Source: Steroidobacter gossypii
Lineage (GTDB): Bacteria; Pseudomonadota; Gammaproteobacteria; Steroidobacterales; Steroidobacteraceae
DNA: 64,000 nt
Reading direction: 5' to 3'
Assembly (NCBI RefSeq): GCF_016801985.1
Contig: NZ_JAEVLS010000004.1
Location: 372,001 to 436,000 of the forward strand
The translations under genes and the position numbers were made by a program. Under the pieces are notes generated by a model, which ran no database searches, was not told where the DNA came from, and saw only the letters and a program-made list of their open reading frames with translations. Below, one piece after another: positions 17,523 to 25,076 of this stretch. Each line of letters starts with the position of its first letter. The first letter of the stretch is position 1.

Positions 17523-19367
17523 TCAGTTCGGCTGATAGCGCAGTCGCCAGGAGATCGTCAGGGGCTCATCGAACGTGAACGCATTCCGAGTACAGCGCAC
17601 CGTGGTCGCAAAGGAACCCGTGGATACGCGGTACCGCGCGTCGCCGGCGACGGCGCTGGACTCGCACGCGTCGAATCCCGTCACTTGAAAATCCCGGATC
17701 GTCCCATTCGCGAAGCGGGTAACGAGGCCATCGGTCGACGCTGGCGCCGAGAACGACGCCAGCTCCATGATCACTCGGTCGACCGAGACGCGTTGCTTGG
17801 GCGTGTAAACGTCGGTGCGAACGATCGTGCCCCGCTCGAATGAATAAGTGGTACGCACCGAAATTCTGTCATCGGCGATCGGCCCGACGCTTCCCATGCG
17901 ATCCATCTCGCTCTGGCGATAGCGGACCTCGGTGCGACCACCCTTGACGTCGAACTCGATGTTACGGAAGAAAGCCAACGGCATCAGCGCCGTGCCGTCG
18001 GCCAACTCGAATCGCGGCGCCAGCAATGGCTCCTGACCGTCCGGCACGCCGCTCAACAAACCGTTGGAAAACGGGATGGGGAAGTAAGGGCTGTGCATGT
18101 GCTGCCCTGCCCCGCCGTTGATCAGCGGCAAACTGATGATCCGGCCGCGATCACGCAGGGTCAGCAAAGCGCGATCATAAGCGCCGCGTTCGAACCAAGT
18201 CACAGTCCGCGACGGCAGACGTGACAGCGCCTCTGCAAAGTTCTGCATCGGCGGCTTGTTCCTGTAGCCGAGCCGGTTCCAGGCAGCGTTGGTATAGATG
18301 TATTGATGCCCCAGCGAGAAATTCTCGCCGAGGATGCGAAACTTTCCTCGGTAGGCGTCGGTGCGCCGGCCACCATCCCAAAGGTTCACCGAGCCGGTCT
18401 GCGAGTCGAGCCAGAAATCCACATAGCGCTGCGCGACGCGCGAAGCGAACGCATAGGCCAACGCCTTCTGTTCCTCATCCAGCAGGTCGAGCACAGCGCC
18501 AGCGGTCAGCACTTCGACAATCGCGGTCTCGCTGTAAGGCCCGAGGCTGCGACCGTACTCGAACCCTTCGCCGCTCGGATTGAGCCGGATCAGCATCACA
18601 TCGATCGACTTGCGCAGCCACTCTACGACTTGCGACGGCGGCGCATCCCCTGTTTCCAGGAAGCGCTGTGCGATCTCGCCGGCAAGCAGCACGCTGTAAC
18701 GATCGTATCGACCTTCGCCGTCCGTCTCGTCGGAGAAGCCATACGGACCCGAGTATTTCGCATAGTGCGCTGTGATGGCCGAGAACAATCGCTCCGCACC
18801 GCTCGCATCCTCCCAACCGAGCTTGTGGCGCAAACGCGCGATTGCGAAAGCCACACAGTAGTAGTTGCTGGGATGCTCGATCAGCTTGAATGTTTCCACA
18901 TCCACGAAGGTGCGCCAGTCCAGACGCACGCGCAGTTTCGCGAAGGTCAGCGGATCGACCGCCCGCTGCAGCATGCCATCGCGATTGAGGGCATTGAGCG
19001 CCGATAGATAGTAATAGATGCCCCAACTGTCATTGGGATCATCGATGGTGAGCTTGGCCAGTCGACGGAAATCCTCGAGCGCTTTGGGCAAGCGCGGATC
19101 GTCCGGCTGCAGGGTCGTGATCAGGTCCGAGAATGCGAGCGCGATCTTGCCAGGCAGAAAACGATCCGAGCCGTTGAACACGGGAGTGCCGCCCAACTGC
19201 ATCTCGCGTCCGTCCTCGACCAACTGCGTCAGCAATCGTTCCAGTTGCGGACGGATGCGCGTCTCGACGATTTGATTGTACGCCGCGCCGGGGTGCGGTC
19301 GATCCGCACTCGCCGGCAGCGACACGATCACAGCGGCAATCAACAAACAGACTCGGTGAAAACTCAT
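17523..19367 (-). CDS. Secreted protein, possible alpha/alpha-toroid polysaccharide lyase (unassigned)
   Basis: A 614-residue protein with a Sec signal peptide (residues 1-22, ending LPASA). Residues 25-400 are mostly amphipathic helices with Trp/Tyr-rich loops (SNYYCVAFAIARLRHKLGWE, GRSLGPYSETAIVEVL), and the last 200 residues look beta-rich (MHSPYFPIPFSNGLLSG). Helical toroid plus beta-sandwich is the plan of several lyase families, and the neighbouring alginate-lyase gene supports that idea, but I cannot name a family or catalytic residues. The ATG at 19367 directly precedes the signal peptide and has GGAAAG upstream. It follows the terminator of the receptor gene, so it may need read-through or its own promoter. 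Confidence 0.6.
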   Translation of the reverse strand: MSFHRVCLLIAAVIVSLPASADRPHPGAAYNQIVETRIRPQLERLLTQLVEDGREMQLGGTPVFNGSDRFLPGKIALAFSDLITTLQPDDPRLPKALEDFRRLAKLTIDDPNDSWGIYYYLSALNALNRDGMLQRAVDPLTFAKLRVRLDWRTFVDVETFKLIEHPSNYYCVAFAIARLRHKLGWEDASGAERLFSAITAHYAKYSGPYGFSDETDGEGRYDRYSVLLAGEIAQRFLETGDAPPSQVVEWLRKSIDVMLIRLNPSGEGFEYGRSLGPYSETAIVEVLTAGAVLDLLDEEQKALAYAFASRVAQRYVDFWLDSQTGSVNLWDGGRRTDAYRGKFRILGENFSLGHQYIYTNAAWNRLGYRNKPPMQNFAEALSRLPSRTVTWFERGAYDRALLTLRDRGRIISLPLINGGAGQHMHSPYFPIPFSNGLLSGVPDGQEPLLAPRFELADGTALMPLAFFRNIEFDVKGGRTEVRYRQSEMDRMGSVGPIADDRISVRTTYSFERGTIVRTDVYTPKQRVSVDRVIMELASFSAPASTDGLVTRFANGTIRDFQVTGFDACESSAVAGDARYRVSTGSFATTVRCTRNAFTFDEPLTISWRLRYQPN

Positions 19368-19410
19368 GAGAGACGACTTTCCTTGCGACAGGCTGGCAAC
19401 AGCAGGCGAC

Positions 19411-19447
19411 AAAAAGAAGGCGACCCCGACCCGTTGTCGGGGTCGCC
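19411..19447 (-). terminator. Rho-independent terminator after the TonB receptor gene
   Basis: A 12-bp perfect stem (GGCGACCCCGAC / GTCGGGGTCGCC, 19419-19430 with 19436-19447) is followed on the minus strand by TTCTTTTT. It lies 41 nt beyond the receptor stop codon. Confidence 0.9.
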
Positions 19448-19450
19448 AAA

Positions 19451-19482
19451 CAGGAAACGTCGAATGGGGTGGACGTTTCCTG
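19451..19482. repeat. Inverted repeat adjoining the terminator
   Basis: An 11-bp perfect inverted repeat (CAGGAAACGTC / GACGTTTCCTG) with a 10-nt spacer lies between the receptor stop at 19489 and the terminator hairpin. The two hairpins stand in tandem, 3 bp apart. Confidence 0.75.
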
Positions 19483-19488
19483 ACTTCG

Positions 19489-22206
19489 CTAGAAATTGAA
19501 CGAGGCACGCAACCCGAAATAGCGGGCGCTGTCGCGACCGGGCTTCCAATTGATGGCATTGCCGCCGGCCGGTACGTTGATGTTGGCGGAGCGACCCATG
19601 GTGAGCGCATAGCTCTTGTCGAACACGTTGTTCACGAAGCCGGTCAGCTTCCAGCGCTCGCTGCGCAGCCCCGCCGCCAGGTTCGCGATGCCATAGTCGC
19701 CTTGCACCGAGTCGGGATCCTGCAGCAGATTGAATACGACTTCGGTCTGCCAGCGACAACCGGCGGTGACAAACGCATTCCAGGCGCTGTCGCCGAGAGG
19801 AATGTCGTATTGCAGGTTGGCGTTGAGATTCCACTTGGGCACGTTGAACAGCGGCTTGCCCGACAGATCCTGCACGCCGCCGACGCAGCCTTCCGCCGCG
19901 GTCTGACGCGGGAAGCAGCCCGCGTTCGGGAAGTCTTGCATCACAGCGCGGTTGTAAGCGCCGCCACCGTTGACGGTGAAGTTGCCGAAGCGCGCGGCGA
20001 TCTCGGTCTCCACGCCCTCCGACGTGACTTTGCCGATGCTGTTGAGCAAGTTCTGATTCAGCGTCTGATCGCGGCTCTGGGCCTGGAAGCCTGCGAAGAT
20101 CATATGGAACGCGGTCATGTTCCAGATCAGACGCTGATCGAAGAATGAGCCCTTGAAGCCGATCTCGTAGCTGTCCACCGTTTCCGGCGGCACCGGTTGG
20201 TTGGCCGCGATCGCATCGGCGAGGGGCACACCGCCCACCAGGCTGCGCGTCGTAAGCGTGCTCGTGAGATCGTAGGCGAGCCCCTTATAACCACGCGAGT
20301 ATGTTACGAACGTCATGATGTCGGGCGTGAATCGATACTGGAAACCGAGGCGGCCCGTCACCGACGTATCGTGATTGCACGTCTGGATCCGCAAGCCCGA
20401 GGGCGAGGTATTGGAGCACTTCGGGCTGCCGAAGGTCAGGTCGTTGCCGAGATCGTAGAAGGTGTATTCGATCTCCTCGCGGTTCAGGCGCAGACCGACG
20501 AGCAGATCCAGGCTATCTGTGAGACCGTAGTTGCCTTGGCCAAACAACGCATAATTCGTGGCTCGCGCCGTTGATAGATACCGCGCATACGTAGTGCTGT
20601 TGGTGGTCGGCAAGTTCGGCGGCGTCCGCGACGGAGCCTCGGCCACGTTGTAATCATCCAGCGTGTTCGAGCCGCGCACGAAGTAACGTCGCGAGCGTGT
20701 GTCGCTGAAGAATGCGCCGGCCACATAGCGCAAGCGCTGCTCCGGCGAGGTGAGCCGGAATTCCTGCGTGGTCGAGTTGATTTCGAAGAAGCCGCCATTC
20801 GCCGAGCCGCCCGGCGGAGAGATGGGCTGATACACCGAGAAGTCGATATCGGTGGAGTCCGTGTCCTGTCGATCGATCAGTTCATAGCGATCGTATGAAG
20901 TGATCGAGGCCAGCGTGAAATCGCCGAAACGCCTGACGATCTTCAGCCCGGCGCCATAGTCTTCTGCATCGCCCTGCGCATCCACGTCCATGCGCAGACG
21001 ACGATTGTCGGGCCCGGGGGTGATGCCCGCCAGGAATTCGGACATGGGAATACGCCCTGGGCCAGTCGCGGCGCCGCCGGTGGTCGACCCGGGCGATACA
21101 AAATACTCAGCCCCGGCACAGCACGACGCATCGGTCTCGGTGTAATACGGCGACAGCGTCACCGTCCAATCCTCGGTGGGCGTCCACACGAGCTTGCCTC
21201 GTAAGGTCGTATCCCGCTGACCGTTCAACCAATTGCCGGTGGCAAGATTGCGAACATTGCCGCGATAGTCGCTGGCATTGGCGGCAAGGCGAAACTTCAG
21301 CGTGTCGCTGATCGGGCCTGAAACCGTCCCGGCATAGCGCTGCTCGCCATCGTCGGTCGCCATCGCATCGACTCGGGCGGTGAACTCATCGGTGGGCGGC
21401 TGCGTCGTGATGTTGATGACGCCCGCGGACGCCGATTTGCCGAACAAGGTATTCTGCGGACCGCGCAGCACTTCGATCTGCTGGACATCGACCAGCGCCG
21501 CGAACGCCGCGGCCTGAAATGCCTGCGGCACATCGTCGATGACCACGGCCACGCTCGGCTCTGTGGCAATGCTATAGGCGTACGTGCCGATGCCACGAAT
21601 GTTGATGCTGTTGTTGCCCGGCTGACTGGTCTTGGTGATCGTGACCGATGGCGCGACTTTCACGATGTCGTCGAAGTCACGAACCGTTGCCCGCTCGAGC
21701 GCGGATTGGGTGACGACCAGCACCGACGCGGGCACATCCTGGATGTTCTCGGCGCGCTTGCCAGCGGTGACGATCACCTCTTCCACGATGCCGAAGTCCG
21801 CTGGCGTTGCGACGGGCGGCCCGACCGGTGGCGCCACAATCTGCGCGAGTCGCGGCTGATCGACCTTCTTCGCCTGAGTGATCAGAATCACGTTGGACGC
21901 CGTGCGTCGATAGGTCAGCTCGGTGTTGGACAAGAGTTGGTCCATCGCCTGGGTAATCGACAACTTGCCGCGTAACGCCACACTGCGCCGACCGTGGACG
22001 AGATCGGGAGCAAACAGAATCTGGGTATCGGACACAGTGCCAAAGGCGCGCAACGCGTCTCCGAGATCGGTCGAGGGAATATTGAGCTCGTAAACAGGTT
22101 CCGCCGCGCCGGCGTACACCGGCGACAACGCGACGATCACCGCCGCACACACCGCAGACGTTGCCCGCCGCAAGAAGCACCGTTGCTTCGAGGTCGTGAC
22201 CGACAT
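19489..22206 (-). CDS. TonB-dependent receptor with STN domain
   Basis: A 905-residue receptor. The signal peptide (about 1-34, ending GAA) is followed by an STN domain (about 38-95: LNIPSTDLGDALRAFGTVSD), a TonB box-like EEVIVTAGKR, a plug (VPASVLVVTQSALE, INIRGIGTYAYSIATEPSVA) and a barrel ending FGLRASFNF. The plug and barrel differ from the other two receptors and resemble siderophore/vitamin-type receptors. The ATG at 22206 has AGGGGGAGGGTG before it; the longer frame to 22257 has no such site. With the FecI/FecR pair upstream it forms a second surface-signalling unit. Confidence 0.9.
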   Translation of the reverse strand: MSVTTSKQRCFLRRATSAVCAAVIVALSPVYAGAAEPVYELNIPSTDLGDALRAFGTVSDTQILFAPDLVHGRRSVALRGKLSITQAMDQLLSNTELTYRRTASNVILITQAKKVDQPRLAQIVAPPVGPPVATPADFGIVEEVIVTAGKRAENIQDVPASVLVVTQSALERATVRDFDDIVKVAPSVTITKTSQPGNNSINIRGIGTYAYSIATEPSVAVVIDDVPQAFQAAAFAALVDVQQIEVLRGPQNTLFGKSASAGVINITTQPPTDEFTARVDAMATDDGEQRYAGTVSGPISDTLKFRLAANASDYRGNVRNLATGNWLNGQRDTTLRGKLVWTPTEDWTVTLSPYYTETDASCCAGAEYFVSPGSTTGGAATGPGRIPMSEFLAGITPGPDNRRLRMDVDAQGDAEDYGAGLKIVRRFGDFTLASITSYDRYELIDRQDTDSTDIDFSVYQPISPPGGSANGGFFEINSTTQEFRLTSPEQRLRYVAGAFFSDTRSRRYFVRGSNTLDDYNVAEAPSRTPPNLPTTNSTTYARYLSTARATNYALFGQGNYGLTDSLDLLVGLRLNREEIEYTFYDLGNDLTFGSPKCSNTSPSGLRIQTCNHDTSVTGRLGFQYRFTPDIMTFVTYSRGYKGLAYDLTSTLTTRSLVGGVPLADAIAANQPVPPETVDSYEIGFKGSFFDQRLIWNMTAFHMIFAGFQAQSRDQTLNQNLLNSIGKVTSEGVETEIAARFGNFTVNGGGAYNRAVMQDFPNAGCFPRQTAAEGCVGGVQDLSGKPLFNVPKWNLNANLQYDIPLGDSAWNAFVTAGCRWQTEVVFNLLQDPDSVQGDYGIANLAAGLRSERWKLTGFVNNVFDKSYALTMGRSANINVPAGGNAINWKPGRDSARYFGLRASFNF

Positions 22207-22282
22207 CACCCTCCCCCTGACTCGTTCTGTTCGCCTGCGTTTCGCAGGTCTGCTCATTACGACGCGCTACTCGACACTTTCC

Positions 22283-23284
22283 TCAACGCGCCGGCTCGCC
22301 AGCCTCGTTCAGCCGCAGCGTGACCGCATCGGCGCGGCGCTCATCCGTCACTGGAAAGTAGGCCTTGATCGCTTCAAGGAAGGCTGCCGTATCGCCGGCT
22401 TTGAACACGCCGCTGACGCGCAGCTCGGCTGCGGCGCCTTCGGCAACAATGGGCGTCGCGATGTAGTTGTTCATGCGGGACACGACCGTCCGCAGCGGCT
22501 CGTTGTCGAAGATCAGCTTGCCTTCGCGCCACGCCAGCGCTTGAGACGGATCGATGTCGTCGCGCAGGGCGACTTCACCGCCAGCCAGCATCCGCAGTTG
22601 CTGTCGCGGTCGCAGTTCGATCGGGTTTTGCGCCTGGTTTCCGGTAGAGACGGCGACCCGGCCTTCCACCAATGTGACCACCACCTGGCTCGGTTCGCGC
22701 TCTACAGTAAATACCGTTCCGATTGCGGTGACAGTGCGAGGCCCGACCTTCACCTTCAGCGGCCGGGTGATGTCCTTGGCCACTTCAAAATTCGCTCGCC
22801 CGGCCAGCAGCTCGATGTTGCGCACGTCCGGCGTGTACTGCACGGTCACCTGCGTCACTGCATCCAGCGACATTCGGGTGCCGTCATCGAGCACGATCAT
22901 GCGCTGCTCGGCATGAGCGGTGTTGAACCGCTGCTCCTCCGGCATGCGCCACTGATACACACCGATGGCGAGCAGCGGGGCGACAATCATCGCTGCAACG
23001 GCCGCTGCGATGGCGCGACGTGACCAACGATTCTGCGACCGACGTGCTCGCTCCAGTGTGTCTCGGCGCATCGCCAGCAGTCGCGGGTCCGAAGCATGCT
23101 CGCCCACAGCGAGCCACGCGGCCATCGCCTGATCGAAGGCACGCTCGTGCTGTGCGCTTTGATTCCGCCACTGACTGAAACGATCCAGATCGATCTCGCT
23201 CGGGCCGGAGTTCAGGCGCACGACCCAGGCAGCCGCCTGCTCGCGCAGCTCGTCCGACAAGTTTCGCCGTTCACCCTGGCTCAT
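22283..23284 (-). CDS. FecR-type anti-sigma/transmembrane sensor
   Basis: A 333-residue FecR protein. The DUF4880 segment (REQAAAWVVRLNSGPSEIDL) lies near 14-60, a membrane helix at about 90-109 (AIAAAVAAMIVAPLLAIGVY), then the FecR domain (DDGTRMSLDAVTQVTVQYTP) and an STN-like C-terminus (LIFDNEPLRTVVSRMNNYIA). Its start overlaps the sigma stop by 4 nt (ATGA), so the pair is translationally coupled. The receptor start lies 76 nt further on. It should control its sigma partner in response to the STN-bearing receptor. Confidence 0.9.
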   Translation of the reverse strand: MSQGERRNLSDELREQAAAWVVRLNSGPSEIDLDRFSQWRNQSAQHERAFDQAMAAWLAVGEHASDPRLLAMRRDTLERARRSQNRWSRRAIAAAVAAMIVAPLLAIGVYQWRMPEEQRFNTAHAEQRMIVLDDGTRMSLDAVTQVTVQYTPDVRNIELLAGRANFEVAKDITRPLKVKVGPRTVTAIGTVFTVEREPSQVVVTLVEGRVAVSTGNQAQNPIELRPRQQLRMLAGGEVALRDDIDPSQALAWREGKLIFDNEPLRTVVSRMNNYIATPIVAEGAAAELRVSGVFKAGDTAAFLEAIKAYFPVTDERRADAVTLRLNEAGEPAR

Positions 23285-23811
23285 TTGCTTCCTGCCGATC
23301 GCGCCATCAGCCGGGACAGCGCCTTGATGATGTACTTCTCCACCGAACTGACCGAGACACCCAGCACTCGAGCGATCTCGGCCTGCTTCATGCCTTCGAG
23401 TCGGTGGAGGATGAAGGCGTCGCGGGTCTTCTGGTCGAGCTCGTCGAGCACGCTGAGCACCATGTTCAACGACTCCTGGCCGTCGAACAGCCGCTCCGGC
23501 GAGAGTTCCTCGAGCCCGTCCTGCTGATGCGCCAGCTCGCTCAAATGACTGCGCTGAGCCTTGCCCCGCCGCGAGCGATCGCGCAGCAGGTTCACGGCGG
23601 TGCAGAAGACGAACGCCTCCGGATTGTCGATCGACTCGACTTCGAATCGTCGCACCAGGCGCAGGAACACTTCCTGAGTCAGATCCTCTGCCTCGATTCG
23701 CGAATGGACCCGCCGCAGGAAGTAAGCCGTGAGCGGCTGGCGATAGCGCTCGGAAAGCGCGCGCAGGAACGAGTCCCGCTCGGTGGTGGATGGCAGCTCA
23801 CTCGGTCGCAT
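23281..23811 (-). CDS. FecI-type ECF sigma factor
   Basis: A 176-residue ECF sigma factor. Region 2 shows IEAEDLTQEVFLRLVRRFE and NPEAFVFCTAVNLLRDRSRR, and region 4 shows DELDQKTRDAFILHRLEGMK followed by the helix-turn-helix AEIARVLGVSVSSVEKYI. The start lies within the last codons of the alginate-lyase gene (14-nt overlap), so in this locus the sigma gene sits mid-operon rather than at the head. It overlaps FecR by 4 nt. Confidence 0.9.
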   Translation of the reverse strand: MRPSELPSTTERDSFLRALSERYRQPLTAYFLRRVHSRIEAEDLTQEVFLRLVRRFEVESIDNPEAFVFCTAVNLLRDRSRRGKAQRSHLSELAHQQDGLEELSPERLFDGQESLNMVLSVLDELDQKTRDAFILHRLEGMKQAEIARVLGVSVSSVEKYIIKALSRLMARSAGSK

Positions 23812-25069
23812 ACGGCGCGATGATCAACTGAATCCGGCTGCGAGGATTGTGGCGAGCAAGCATGGCGGCGGCGTTGCGATATTCGCGCTCACCATACGCC
23901 CATGCCGCGCGCGAGAACAACTCGAAGATCTCTTCGTTCGGACCCGCTTTTGGGTCCGGATAAGGGAACTCGCGCTCTCGGCCCACATAGGGCAACAGGA
24001 AATCGATGCCGAGCTTCAAGCCCCGACCGTCGCGAGTCGTCGAGCGCCACAGGTCTATGTCGAGACAACGACCAAGATCGGCAAGGCCGGCCGCGGCGCG
24101 GAGCGCGAACACGGTGTAATGAAACGCGCGTGTGCGCCCCAGCTCGTGAGGCATTCGGCCGTCGTTCTCGATCTGCGTAGCGAAGCGTCGCTGCACGACC
24201 TGCCCCAAAACCTCTCTGGCCACCGCTTCTCGCCGCGAGAACAACGCATACTGAACGATCTGGTAGTCGTACCAGAGCGCGTGATTGTTATGCGCGTCCC
24301 GCTCCTCGCGTCCGGTGGGACTCGTCATCATCCAGGTGACGTAATCACCGAACCACTTCTCGAGCGCGCCCTGCTCCTCGCCGCTCAGGACCTTCGCTGG
24401 CCCGATCAATCCGATGCCTTCAACCACGCGCATCAGACGAAAGGTATCGAGCACGCCTTCCGCCCTTCCTTCAGTTCGGCCCGGAATGCCTTGCGAAAAG
24501 GACGCATTTGGATTCATGCGCGTGGCCGGCGCCACGAACCAGACGCGGAGCAGCTCGGCTGCCTTGCGCGCATAGCGCACATCGTCGCTCAGATAATAAG
24601 CAAGCGACAACGCCTCGACCGCCGCGCTCATTCTGTCGAGCGCGGTCGTATCGAAGGCCGACGAATCGCGCTCCGGATTGACGACGCCGTCGCGTCGCAC
24701 GTACGGCTCGCCGTTCGGTTGCTTCGGGTCGGGCCACCAATACGGCCCCATGCTCATGTAATCGTGCTTGTCGCCGCTGGGAGGAACGCGCGTTTTGTTC
24801 ACCACGCTGTACGTCGGTCCATCGAGCGCATCGTCTGCACGCGCCATCACGTCCTGCCAGGCAGCGGCGAGCGCAGGATCTTTCGCGCCACGCGCCTTGG
24901 TCGTCGCCAGCCAATCGGGACGCCAAAGAAACGTCCGACGCGAATCGAACGCCGCCGAGTAACCCTGCGAGGCGTTACACAGCGGCGCTGCCGGTGGCGG
25001 AGCCTCCTGCGGCATTGCTGCCGCAGGGCTCAGCAGGCTGGCTAAGAACAGAATCTTCGCTAGGTTCAC
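23798..25069 (-). CDS. Alginate-lyase family (PF05426-type) secreted enzyme
   Basis: A 423-residue protein with a Sec signal peptide (1-18, ending SPAAA). It carries the family signature SMGPYWWPDPKQPNGEPYVR (106-125) and the active-site region DAHNNHALWYDYQ (258-270), where Asn262 and His263 are the likely catalytic pair. Family members depolymerise alginate or related uronate polymers by beta-elimination with an (alpha/alpha)n barrel. The gene starts 7 nt after the TonB receptor stop and overlaps the sigma gene. The exact polymer cannot be read from sequence, since the family has drifted beyond alginate. Confidence 0.85.
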   Translation of the reverse strand: MNLAKILFLASLLSPAAAMPQEAPPPAAPLCNASQGYSAAFDSRRTFLWRPDWLATTKARGAKDPALAAAWQDVMARADDALDGPTYSVVNKTRVPPSGDKHDYMSMGPYWWPDPKQPNGEPYVRRDGVVNPERDSSAFDTTALDRMSAAVEALSLAYYLSDDVRYARKAAELLRVWFVAPATRMNPNASFSQGIPGRTEGRAEGVLDTFRLMRVVEGIGLIGPAKVLSGEEQGALEKWFGDYVTWMMTSPTGREERDAHNNHALWYDYQIVQYALFSRREAVAREVLGQVVQRRFATQIENDGRMPHELGRTRAFHYTVFALRAAAGLADLGRCLDIDLWRSTTRDGRGLKLGIDFLLPYVGREREFPYPDPKAGPNEEIFELFSRAAWAYGEREYRNAAAMLARHNPRSRIQLIIAPYATE

Positions 25070-25076
25070 GGCGATC

